From Pseudomonadota bacterium (GTDB taxonomy: Bacteria > Desulfobacterota > Syntrophobacteria > Syntrophobacterales > Syntrophobacteraceae): a DNA stretch of 64,000 nt. The position numbers were made by a program, and so were the translations under genes. Location of the stretch: assembly GCA_023442755.1 (NCBI GenBank), contig JAEZXS010000244.1, positions 1 through 64,000 on the forward strand, in the 5' to 3' direction. This document shows positions 18,261 to 26,180 of this stretch, in pieces. The notes under the pieces are model-generated. The model was not told the origin of the DNA. It was given only the letters and a program-made list of their open reading frames with translations, and did not search any database. Each line of letters begins with the position of its first letter. Positions within the stretch are counted from its first letter, which is position 1.

Positions 18261-18560
18261 GGTCCCTCGTCCTTCACTCGAGTTGTACGATGCGGTTATC
18301 ATCAGGGTTGCAGCCCGGAGCCGTCACGTGCGCGCGGGTCTCATCCGCGGCATGGACAAACCCTAACGGCGATAGTAATCCCGTATCGCTTTGTCAACGT
18401 GGACGCGCGGAAGAGCATGCCCGGCCGGGGAAAATCGCCGCTTGAGTAATGAACCACGAACATATACCATTTAGAAGATAATTATCGGCCGCGGCAATGG
18501 CGGCCGGCCGGATACCGGCCTGCCTCCCAGGTAATCTCAACACGATCGAGGAGACGCACA

Positions 18561-19847
18561 ATGCAGCAAAATCAACTGGACTTTACTATTTCCCGACTGG
18601 GCGAATGCCGATTTCCCTCCCCTATGTCCAGTATGCATTTTGTCGAAGAAAAGTCCCACGTGCTTTACGATAACGACCTGCAGACCGTCAGCCGATACCT
18701 GGAGACCAACAGGACCCCGCCTCTTTTCGAGAGGGCCGGCCCCAGAAAGATGGTCTATTTCAATCCCGCCGAACTGAGATGCGGAATCGTGACGTGCGGA
18801 GGGCTTTGCCCGGGGTTAAACGACGTCATTCGAGCCATCGTGATGAGCCTTTTCTATCACTACGGGGTGAAGAGCGTGTTCGGATTCTCTTACGGGTTTG
18901 AAGGGCTCAGCCGCAATCGGAAGCAGGAGCCCATCGAACTGTCGGTGGACGTCGTGGCGAGGATACACGAGCAGGGGGGGACGGTGCTGGGTTCCTCCCG
19001 GGGACCTCAGGACCCCGCCGACATGGTCGACACGCTGGAACGGATGAAAATAGGCATCCTTTTCATCATAGGAGGCGACGGCACCCTGCGCGGGGGGCAG
19101 GCTATCGCCGCGGAAGCCGCGAGGCGCGGGCTGAAGATTGCCGTCATCGGCGTCCCGAAAACCATCGACAATGACATATCCTTCGTTCAGAGGTCCTTCG
19201 GGTTTGAAACGGCGGTTTCGGAAGCCGGCAAATCGATTGTCTCGGCCCATGCCGAAGCGTTGGGGGCCCGGAACGGCGTCGGCCTGGTCAAGCTCATGGG
19301 GCGGGAATCGGGCTTTATCGCAGCCTTTGCCGCGCTTGCTTACAACGATGTAAATTACTGTCTCATACCGGAGGTCGCGTTTTCATTAAAGGAATTTCTC
19401 ACGAGCCTGGAAGAGCGGCTGGACAAGAAGGGGCATGCGGTAATCGTGGTCGGAGAGGGGGCGGGCCAGGAATTGATGAAGAAGACGCAACAGTGCGACG
19501 CGTCAGGAAATGTTCGCCTGGCCGATATCGGAAACCTCATGCGCGATGAAATCAATGCCCATTTCAAAAATGCCGGGAAAGAGATCAACCTCAAGTACAT
19601 CGACCCCAGCTACACCATACGAAGCGTGCCGGCCAACGCCCACGACGCGGCGTTCTGCCTGCTTCTCGGCCAGAATGCGGTGCATGCCGGCATGGCCGGG
19701 CGGACCAACATGCTGGTGGGCGACTGGGGTGGAGCGTTCACGCACGTGCCGATCCCCATGGCCGTGTCCAAAAGAAGGCAAATAGATCCGGACGGATGGT
19801 TATGGGATACGGTCCTGGCCTCGACCGGCCAGCCGAGAAGCATATGA
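18561..19847 (+). CDS. 6-phosphofructokinase, plant-like clade
   Basis: The 428-residue enzyme phosphorylates fructose 6-phosphate. Motifs run in order: CGIVTCGGLCPGLNDVIRAI (nucleotide region), SSRGPQD, GGDGTLRGG, PKTIDNDI, and MGRESGFIA for the sugar phosphate. Glycine in GGDGT together with lysine in PKTIDND is the combination seen in plant-type ATP-dependent enzymes. Pyrophosphate-dependent forms usually have Asp in place of that Gly. ATP use is thus favoured but not proven. The extra N-terminal 65 residues are also typical of this clade. GAGGAG precedes the start. The gene stands alone. Confidence 0.88.
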   Translation: MQQNQLDFTISRLGECRFPSPMSSMHFVEEKSHVLYDNDLQTVSRYLETNRTPPLFERAGPRKMVYFNPAELRCGIVTCGGLCPGLNDVIRAIVMSLFYHYGVKSVFGFSYGFEGLSRNRKQEPIELSVDVVARIHEQGGTVLGSSRGPQDPADMVDTLERMKIGILFIIGGDGTLRGGQAIAAEAARRGLKIAVIGVPKTIDNDISFVQRSFGFETAVSEAGKSIVSAHAEALGARNGVGLVKLMGRESGFIAAFAALAYNDVNYCLIPEVAFSLKEFLTSLEERLDKKGHAVIVVGEGAGQELMKKTQQCDASGNVRLADIGNLMRDEINAHFKNAGKEINLKYIDPSYTIRSVPANAHDAAFCLLLGQNAVHAGMAGRTNMLVGDWGGAFTHVPIPMAVSKRRQIDPDGWLWDTVLASTGQPRSI

Positions 19848-19883
19848 GCGGGGTTGCCCAACTGGAGCCGGCAAGAAATACAT

Positions 19884-20103
19884 CCACCGCAGAGGCGCAG
19901 AGGACGCCGAGAAGAAAAAAGAAAAAGCGATGGCATCGGCTCCGAAGTCTTTGCGCTCTCTCCAATTGTCTTCGCGCCCGTACACGCACGGTTGAGGGAG
20001 TTGCCAAAGCAGAGGCCACGGAGAGTGGGTAAACGACACGTCCCGTTTTGGCCTTTATTTCCGCCCGTTTTCCCGTTCTTCCTCCGCGATCTCTGCGGTG
20101 AGA
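19884..20103. repeat. MITE-like element with CACCGCAGAG ends, copy 1
   Basis: The left end CACCGCAGAGGCGCAGAGGA and the right end CTCCGCGATCTCTGCGGTG are inverted relatives. Similar paired ends occur at 47835-48034 and 56810-56939. Each right end is followed some 15-50 bases later by AGTTGAC (here near 20148). The interior has no gene. It fills most of the 378-base gap before tag. Confidence 0.7.
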
Positions 20104-20225
20104 CCGTCTTTTTCAGCACCAGTCCGGGCGTTTGCGCAATATCCTAAAGTTGACGGCTATGGGCTTTCGCCGGAGTGACGCCACAGTTCGCCCCCGACCC
20201 CTTGCTGTAATCCGGGATATCGGGA

Positions 20226-20849
20226 TTATGGAATACGAGTGAGCGACATGATCTCCTGCCTGCGGTAACAATCCAGCGTATGATCGTTCACCATTCCGGT
20301 GGCCTGCATGTGGGCATAGATTATCGTCGGTCCCACAAATGTGAAACCTTTTTGCGCCAAATCCCTGCTTATCGCCTCGGACAGGGGCGTCTTCGCCGGA
20401 AACTCCTCCAGGCTGCGAAAACTGTTTACGATCGGTGTATTCTCGACAAAGCTCCAGATATAGCTGTCAAAGCTGCCGAATGTCCGCTGAACTTCCATGA
20501 ATTTTGCCGCATTGTTGATCGCTGCGAGAACTTTGGCGCGGTTGCGGATAATCCCGGGATTGCCGAGAAGTTCCAGGACCTTTCGCTCGTCGTAGCGGGC
20601 CACCCTGGCAGGATCGAAATTATCGAAGGCCCCCCGGAAAGTTTCGCGCCTTTTGAGGATGGTGTACCAGCTCAATCCGGCCTGGAATGCTTCCAGGATG
20701 AGAAACTCGAAAAGCAGGCGGTCGTCATGAACGGGGACGCCCCATTCCGTGTCGTGGTATTTCACATAATCGGGCTTGCTCAGATCCACCCAGGGACATC
20801 TGGTCTCAGGAATACACATCTGGCTGTCCGCTCCGGTTTTGAAAGTCAT
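20226..20849 (-). CDS. tag: DNA-3-methyladenine glycosylase I
   Basis: The 207-residue base-excision repair enzyme removes 3-methyladenine from DNA. It shows the Tag pattern RCPWVDLSKPDYVKYHDTEW, EAFQAGLSWYTILKRRE, FDNFDPARVARY, IIRNRAKVLAAINNA and FTFVGPTIIYAHMQATGMVN. The zinc ligands typical of Tag are present as Cys near the N-terminus and His/Cys near the end (VNDHTLDCYR). The start is set at 20849, preceded by GGAG; a second ATG at 20819 is nearly as good. The longer frame upstream shows no homology and is not used. Confidence 0.93.
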   Translation of the reverse strand: MTFKTGADSQMCIPETRCPWVDLSKPDYVKYHDTEWGVPVHDDRLLFEFLILEAFQAGLSWYTILKRRETFRGAFDNFDPARVARYDERKVLELLGNPGIIRNRAKVLAAINNAAKFMEVQRTFGSFDSYIWSFVENTPIVNSFRSLEEFPAKTPLSEAISRDLAQKGFTFVGPTIIYAHMQATGMVNDHTLDCYRRQEIMSLTRIP

Positions 20850-21073
20850 CGCACAGGCTCCAGCCGCATTCCTCCCCTTCCTTTCGGAAAACGAAATTGG
20901 AAGCGGATTCACTTCCACGGGGTTCAAAAAGGAGCGGCGGATAATTTGAATGTTACCACGACGGGCCTGCTGCGGCACTTCAATTTGTCGATGCGCAGGC
21001 TTCTCCCGGACGACTTTAACGGGTTGGGGCAGCAAAATCGAGAGTGCTTAAAATCAAGTAATAGGAGTAATCT

Positions 21074-21454
21074 ATGTTCAAGCGGATCGATCACGTGGAA
21101 ATCGTTTCTGGAAATATACAAAGGTCAATCGACTTTTATACCGGGATTTTGAATTTCAAGATTAAAGCCAGGGAAAAGACCGATGCGCCGCAGATCGAAG
21201 AGATCGTTTACCTGGAACTCGGTAATACGGTCATAGAGCTTTTGTCGGTCAAAAATCCGCGTCCCGCATCCAAAGAGCAATGGCAGATCGGTTATCGTTT
21301 GATTGCCCTCGAAGTGGAAGATATGGATAGCGCGATTAAATATCTGAAGGGCAAGGGGGTTGAAATAACGTGGGGGCCTGCCATTCTCGGAAACTCAAAA
21401 AGAGCCGAGATCCGGGATCCTGATGGGCTCGGAATAGAGCTGAGGCAGTGGTAA
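21074..21454 (+). CDS. VOC-family (glyoxalase-like) protein
   Basis: This 126-residue protein has one full vicinal-oxygen-chelate module. RIDHVEIVSGNIQRSIDFYT opens the first half, VYLELGNTVIELL follows, and IRDPDGLGIELRQW closes the second. Metal ligands are likely the His in IDHVEI and the Glu in GIELRQ. Size and pattern fit the methylmalonyl-CoA epimerase/glyoxalase I superfamily, but the substrate is unknown. AGGAG precedes the start. It is divergent from tag. Confidence 0.85.
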   Translation: MFKRIDHVEIVSGNIQRSIDFYTGILNFKIKAREKTDAPQIEEIVYLELGNTVIELLSVKNPRPASKEQWQIGYRLIALEVEDMDSAIKYLKGKGVEITWGPAILGNSKRAEIRDPDGLGIELRQW

Positions 21455-21540
21455 TTTGAGTTCGGTTGTATTCCATGAAAGCAGGATCAAATGGGCTATT
21501 TATAACAACATAAACAGGAATGGAGGTTGGAAAAAGTGGA

Positions 21541-21785
21541 TCACATCTGTGAAAGGAGCCGCTCATATTCAGCATGGGAGCCGATCCAGAACCAGATGAA
21601 GATTCCATCATCTTTCACGCACAGGGCACGCCAACCGAGACTTACGCGTACAGAGTCTTGAACTGGAGGGAAGGATGTTGAGGGTCTTTCGTCCAAAGTC
21701 TATGAACTTCCCTTGCCTTATCCTTCACATCGGATGGAAGACGTTCAAAGGCTTTCCAAAATCTGCTTGAAGCCCTGCTGATCAC
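21541..21785 (-). pseudogene. RelE/ParE-like toxin, frameshifted
   Basis: The GTG at 21785 overlaps the antitoxin stop (GTGA). The frame reads ISRASSRFWKAFERLPSDVK then DPQHPSLQFKTLYA and meets a TAA near 21645. The remaining family pattern (RVSLGWRALCVKDDGIFIWF, then WIGSHAEYERLLSQM) continues in another frame to the TGA at 21541. The total length of 245 bases is not a multiple of three. A small insertion or deletion near 21644-21650 therefore splits the gene. Homologous toxins inhibit translation or gyrase. This is the second broken toxin in the window. Confidence 0.78.
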
Positions 21786-21997
21786 AATACCTCTTTCATC
21801 GGGCGGGTTCCCTCCCTCCTGTTCTCTGCAATCGCTTCAGCAGCCATATCAGCCAGTTTGTCCTGTGAACCGGCAAATGCTTTGTCCCATCGCTTTTCAT
21901 CCTCGATTTCGGCGAGAATGAACTTTGCGATAGCATCTTGGCGGTCAGCGGGAAGCGAGGATGCTGCATCAAAAGCTTTTTTCAAAAGCGAGGTCAT
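21782..21997 (-). CDS. Antitoxin-like protein of the second TA locus
   Basis: The 71-residue acidic, helical protein (LLKKAFDAASSLPADRQDAI, then AKFILAEIEDEKRWDKAFAG) resembles small antitoxins that precede RelE/ParE-type toxins. Conserved features are the LPADRQDAIA segment and the charged EDEKRW...FA region. No DNA-binding fold is obvious. Its stop overlaps the GTG start of the frameshifted toxin, giving the usual antitoxin-toxin order. It is intact. Confidence 0.8.
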   Translation of the reverse strand: MTSLLKKAFDAASSLPADRQDAIAKFILAEIEDEKRWDKAFAGSQDKLADMAAEAIAENRREGTRPMKEVL

Positions 21998-22204
21998 TCA
22001 GTTTCTCCCTTTTCTGAATTCTTTCTAAATCTATAACATATGCGAAAAATTTCAAACAACTCAAGATGGTCCGATACCGGTTCAAATGTGGAAGTCCCCT
22101 TCGTCCCTCCCCAATGGTTTCAATCACGGAATAGCCTGATTATGAAAGCGAGGAACAGGCGCGAGTGTCGCATGGCAAGTTCATTGGGAATTTTTCAATC
22201 AGTT

Positions 22205-22954
22205 CTATAAGGCATCCTTGCGCGTATGGATGTACAGAAGACTTCCGTCCTTGATCTTATAAATTACCTCCGGCGCCGCTTCCTTGGGCAGCGCGGGGCA
22301 ACCCTGGCTCCGGCCAAGTCTCCAGTGATTGCTGACTATCGATTTCGGACTCGAGTACCAGGCGCCGTGCATCACGATTCTGCGGATAAAGGCGTTGTCG
22401 TTTACGCCTTTTTCGAGGCCGTGAAGTTCGAGGGTCGGGCCGAGTCTTCCACAATAGACGTTGCCGGTCTTGAAAAAACCCTTTGCGCTTTGCAAGGACC
22501 CGGGCGAGTTGGAAAATCGGGTAGCGTATGTCCAGCCGGAATTCTTGCCATGGGAGACAAAATATTTCCGGACCGAACCCGATTCACTGTCGATCAGGAA
22601 CAGGCGCTTTTTGAACGAAGGCCTGGTGTAGTCGATGATGGTGATGTACCTTCGGTTGCTGAACTCGGCACTGTGAAGATCCAGATACCGAAGGGCGGTC
22701 CTGTAGGCCTCGCTGGTTAATATACTATCAGCTGCCGGTTGGGGGGGAGGCGGAGGAACGGGCTCGAAAGTTACATTCACGCAACGGTCTTGGCCCGGCT
22801 CCGGCAAAGGCACGGAGGAACACTGAACCAGGACGAGGAATTCAGCGGCAACCAGGGCAAAAATAAGTGCTCTGAAACTTCCATTCATTTGCCGCAATTT
22901 CAGAAAGCATCGGCCCACGTAATTCTCTGACTCATAAGGAGAGAAACCGGTCAT
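22205..22954 (-). CDS. Murein L,D-transpeptidase catalytic-domain family protein (YkuD_2)
   Basis: About 249 residues. A hydrophobic N-terminal segment (FRALIFALVAAEFLVLVQCSS) acts as a signal or anchor and ends in a cysteine, though Gln before it is not a standard lipobox. A Pro-rich linker (EPVPPPPPQPAAD) follows, then the catalytic domain. This has YITIIDYTRPSFKKRLFLID, VSHGKNSG, LELHGLEKGVND, RIVMHGAWYSS and the active-site segment RSQGCPALP. This is the YkuD_2 group, secreted proteins related to L,D-transpeptidases. A start at 22888 is also possible, just before the hydrophobic segment. No neighbour shares the strand closely. Confidence 0.85.
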   Translation of the reverse strand: MTGFSPYESENYVGRCFLKLRQMNGSFRALIFALVAAEFLVLVQCSSVPLPEPGQDRCVNVTFEPVPPPPPQPAADSILTSEAYRTALRYLDLHSAEFSNRRYITIIDYTRPSFKKRLFLIDSESGSVRKYFVSHGKNSGWTYATRFSNSPGSLQSAKGFFKTGNVYCGRLGPTLELHGLEKGVNDNAFIRRIVMHGAWYSSPKSIVSNHWRLGRSQGCPALPKEAAPEVIYKIKDGSLLYIHTRKDAL

Positions 22955-23233
22955 GTTCAAGACTATTCTTACTCCCTGATGGGAATTCCCCGTGATGCCT
23001 CCTCGGTAATCTCCAACATTGGGACGGGTTTGACCGGGGCGCTGTTACCCCTTATATCATGTTTAAATGCCTGCCCCCAGCATTGTATTTTAATTGCTTG
23101 TAAATATCTCTTTAGTCTATTTTCACCTTGCATGAGAAATCCAGTAAACGAATTAAGAGGTGAGCTGGCCGACGCTGTCGACCGGTTCTGATGGTGTAAA
23201 GGTCGAAACGTATATAAAGCTGAAAGGTGATTG

Positions 23234-23941
23234 ATGGAAGGGCGGAATACTCTTTATTTGTGTGCACCTGTAAATGCTTTGGTCGAGGGTATCTATGAAC
23301 AGAATATCCCGTTCGGCGAAGTGAGAAAGTACGGCGACTTCGGCCTCGGGACGTTTGACTGCCTCGACGGCGAGATGGTCATGCTCGACGGGACCGTGTA
23401 CCAGATCGCATCGGACGGCCGGGTTCGACGGATCGAGGGCGAGGCGGGGACCCCTTTCAGCTGCGTCACCTTCTACCAGCCGTTCAGCCATGAAGATTTG
23501 AACGCCCACATGGCTTACGACGAATTCCTCGCATGGCTCCAAAGCCTGCTGCCCTCTCCGAACCTGTGCTACGCGCTGAGAATTGAAGGCATATTCGACT
23601 CCGTTGCCGTGCGCTCGGTGCCGAAACAGGAGAGCTACCGGCCTCTTGTGGAAGTCGCCGCGGAGCAGCCCGTATTCCGGTTCTCGAAAATCGAAGGGAC
23701 ACTGGCGGGTTTTTTCACCCCTTCGTTCCTGGGATCGCTGAACGTGCCCGGCCTGCACCTCCATTTTCTTTCCGCGGACTTGAACCATGGCGGGCATCTT
23801 CTGACCTGCGAGCCCTCCCGGGTACGTGTGGGAGTGCAGATACTCAGCCGCGTGGAGCTGGCCTTGCCCATGAGCCTCGATTATCTCACGTGGGACTTCA
23901 GGCGCGACACCGAGCGGGACCTGCACAAAGCGGAAAAGTGA
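23234..23941 (+). CDS. budA: Acetolactate decarboxylase
   Basis: This 235-residue zinc enzyme converts 2-acetolactate to acetoin. Recognisable parts are FGEVRKYGDFGLGTF, LDGEMVMLDGTVYQI, the conserved Glu in RIEG and the metal-binding HLHFLSADLNHGGH near residue 176. The length is normal. The ATG at 23234 is preferred over the TTG just before it because AAGGTGA lies at proper spacing. An acetolactate-synthase-like gene lies 2.2 kb downstream on the same strand and an acetoin/pyruvate-type E1 pair about 10 kb upstream, consistent with acetolactate/acetoin chemistry. Confidence 0.93.
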   Translation: MEGRNTLYLCAPVNALVEGIYEQNIPFGEVRKYGDFGLGTFDCLDGEMVMLDGTVYQIASDGRVRRIEGEAGTPFSCVTFYQPFSHEDLNAHMAYDEFLAWLQSLLPSPNLCYALRIEGIFDSVAVRSVPKQESYRPLVEVAAEQPVFRFSKIEGTLAGFFTPSFLGSLNVPGLHLHFLSADLNHGGHLLTCEPSRVRVGVQILSRVELALPMSLDYLTWDFRRDTERDLHKAEK

Positions 23942-24144
23942 TTTGGCGCCGCCATGCCTTGAACAAGGGAGGCTAACCTTGGAATAAGGGAACTGACCTC
24001 TGAAATCTTTGGTCTTTGATCGGGAGAAGCCGGAGAGCGGATCGGTGAGGACCAGCGCCTGCGGGAGGGAGACGGAAGATCGGAAGTTAAAGGCTTCGCC
24101 TCCCGATCTCCCATCATCCGACAAATTGCATTCACAGTATCCGG

Positions 24145-24390
24145 CTAATAATTGCAGATTTTGCACTGGGAATAGGGGCCGCAGCATTCATCCTTGAATG
24201 CTTTGGTGGGACTGAACTCCGCCGAGCCGAGAATCATGTTGACCGGAACTATTTTCCCGACCTTGGCCGTTATGCCCGGCTTCGTGGCTTCGGCCGGCGC
24301 CGGCGTTGACGCCGGGGCCTTGGCCGTCACGCCAGACAAGGCTATCGCAGCCGATACGGCGACTGTTGCAAGCATTTCCTTCTTCTTCAT
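24145..24390 (-). CDS. Secreted cysteine-rich peptide next to a radical SAM/SPASM maturase
   Basis: The 81-residue product begins with a Sec-like signal (MKKKEMLATVAVSAAIALSG, then VTAKA). It continues as an Ala/Pro/Thr-rich stretch (PASTPAPAEATKPG) and ends in a four-cysteine tail with Cys at 69, 70, 76 and 79 (DECCGPYSQCKICNY). The start at 24390 has an exceptional ribosome-binding site, GGGAGGTGAGCACG-ATG. It begins 24 bases after the stop of the radical SAM gene on the same strand. That makes it the likely substrate of that enzyme, a RiPP-like precursor. I do not recognise the family. A pre-export modification of a Sec substrate would be unusual. Confidence 0.65.
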   Translation of the reverse strand: MKKKEMLATVAVSAAIALSGVTAKAPASTPAPAEATKPGITAKVGKIVPVNMILGSAEFSPTKAFKDECCGPYSQCKICNY

Positions 24391-24414
24391 CGTGCTCACC
24401 TCCCTTCCGTTCTG

Positions 24415-25794
24415 TCAGTTATCACCGTCCTTTTTCACCTGCTGTTCCAGGAAAAAGGCCTTCAAGGTCTGGGCGATGAATTCCTTGTTTTGATGGCAGT
24501 AGGACTTGAAGATGGAACCCTTGTGGAGCCTTGCGTGGCAGGGACATCCGCCGCCGCAGTAAAGCGCTGCCGAACACCCAAGGCATTCGGGGACTCGAAG
24601 GAGATGGCGCCTCGAGTACTTTTCCTGCAAGGCGAAAAACTTCACCTTTCCGCCGGAGAAAGTGCCTATACGCAGATGTTTGTGGCCGGCTTCCTCGTAG
24701 CACTGGTAGATATCGCCCAGCGGGTCGATTACATAGAAAATTTCGGTGCCCAGTCCGCAGTGCCTCACCCTGGGAAGCATCCTTTCCGTCTGCATCCGGA
24801 GAAAGCCCTTCATGATATCGTAGTTGGAAGGAGGGCGGTGCGTCCGGGCGGCAACCGTCTGAAAGAGGCCGCGAAACAAGGCCATGTCCTCGCTGGAGCT
24901 GGTCTCGCAGGTAAACGTGTTGAGAGGGGCAAAATAGACGCCGACCTGTGGATGCCCGAGTATCTTTTCCTCCTCGAGGTACTCGACGAGCTTCCGTGAG
25001 GATTCCAGGCCGCCGGGATGTACGTGCATGCGGATTACCACGTGCGCCTTCGCCTGGATTATGCGGCGGACGGCGGAGATCATGGCTTCGAAGGTGGGTT
25101 TGCCCGACCGCGGCACCCTGTTTTTATCGTGAAGCTGCGGGTCTCCGTCCAGGGTCACCTGGATGCTTTGAATCTTTCCTTTTTCCGGGCCGATCAAATC
25201 CGTCATTTCCGGCAGCGTGGTAGCATTGGTCGCAACGGATACCCTGATCTTCGGGTGCTTCGCCGTGTAGGCGAGAATCCGTGAAATCGCCTCCCTGTTT
25301 CCGGGAAGCAGAGGTTCTCCGCCAAAAAGGGTGAAAGTGAAGTCCTTGGGAATCTTGGGAAAAAGCTGGGGAAGGTATGTGGAAAAAAGGCCGTCCACAA
25401 ATTCCGGGCTCATGGGCGCCGGCGCCTTGAAGCCCTCGCCCAGGGATTTCTGGTAGCAATAACTGCAGGAGAGATTGCAGCTATACGTCATGATGAAGCT
25501 GAGATTGCCCGATGCGCGCTTCTTATCGGACTTGTTGTTCTTTTCGAGAATGAGCTGGACGAGCTTTTTGAACTCCTCGAGTTCACGTTTGGGAGTCAGG
25601 GCAGTGAGATACCCGCGTTTTACGAGGTGCTCCATTTCTTCCGGCGAAAGAAAAGACAGATCGGCGCCATCGGCCAAAAGATCAGCATATTTGGTCGGAA
25701 CGAGATCGATGCACTGCGTCGATCCGCTGTACAGCAGCGAAGTCCCGTCTCCGATTTCGACATGGTTGAAGTAGTTGCTGGTTCGCAGCTTCAT
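24415..25794 (-). CDS. Radical SAM/SPASM peptide maturase
   Basis: The 459-residue enzyme has the radical SAM cluster motif CNLSCSYC at about residues 106-113, FTLFGGEPLL and VTLDGDPQLHDKNR. A C-terminal SPASM region has Cys at about 346, 365, 404, 407, 413, 417, 419 and 433 (PECLGCSAALYCGGGCPC), enough for two auxiliary iron-sulfur clusters. The first 90 residues (HVEIGDGTSLLYSGSTQCID, then LSPEEMEHLVKRGYLT) resemble the peptide-binding N-termini of maturases that install thioether or other crosslinks. The start at 25794 begins this domain; upstream codons look non-coding. The adjacent cysteine-rich peptide gene is the probable substrate. Confidence 0.87.
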   Translation of the reverse strand: MKLRTSNYFNHVEIGDGTSLLYSGSTQCIDLVPTKYADLLADGADLSFLSPEEMEHLVKRGYLTALTPKRELEEFKKLVQLILEKNNKSDKKRASGNLSFIMTYSCNLSCSYCYQKSLGEGFKAPAPMSPEFVDGLFSTYLPQLFPKIPKDFTFTLFGGEPLLPGNREAISRILAYTAKHPKIRVSVATNATTLPEMTDLIGPEKGKIQSIQVTLDGDPQLHDKNRVPRSGKPTFEAMISAVRRIIQAKAHVVIRMHVHPGGLESSRKLVEYLEEEKILGHPQVGVYFAPLNTFTCETSSSEDMALFRGLFQTVAARTHRPPSNYDIMKGFLRMQTERMLPRVRHCGLGTEIFYVIDPLGDIYQCYEEAGHKHLRIGTFSGGKVKFFALQEKYSRRHLLRVPECLGCSAALYCGGGCPCHARLHKGSIFKSYCHQNKEFIAQTLKAFFLEQQVKKDGDN

Positions 25795-26180
25795 CCGGAT
25801 TATTTGTGCCTCGATGTCGTGCGTTGATCTTTCCCCGGCCGGGAAACTGCCGGGGCAAAAGCATTGTCTGTCGAACCCGCAGGCGTCTCGAAAAGCAGCA
25901 TCAGATGCAGGCGCCAAAGAGAAGAGATCGTCAGGCGGCCTCGATCGGACCGGCTCGCATGTGTCGATTGAACTTGGAATGGTGTTCGACTATACCACGA
26001 ATCCAATCCGAGTAGAACGATTCTCGTGCCCCGGCTCCCGGCTATAGATGGATATCGGGTTACAATGCCCTGCCGTTGCGGCGGTCGAATTCGATTGCGA
26101 AATACAGGCATCCTGCTACCCTGCGTGACTGCAGCAGGCTGATATATCAGACATATCTTGGAAACAGGGGGGATAATCCT
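25795..26180. other. Divergent promoter region with two small symmetric sites
   Basis: This lies between the radical SAM gene (minus) and the ALS-like gene (plus). It has an inverted repeat CCTGCT/AGCAGG (26112-26117 and 26133-26138) directly followed by the perfect palindrome CTGATATATCAG at 26139-26150, 30 bases before the ALS-like start. These could be an operator or attenuator. No gene is seen. Confidence 0.4.

Noticed and set aside
15747..18449. A 900-residue open frame on the plus strand opposite the malate-synthase-like gene
   Set aside because: It is antisense to a gene with clear family motifs, has a repeat-derived beginning and no recognisable domain. High GC in the third codon position of the real gene leaves the opposite frame open.
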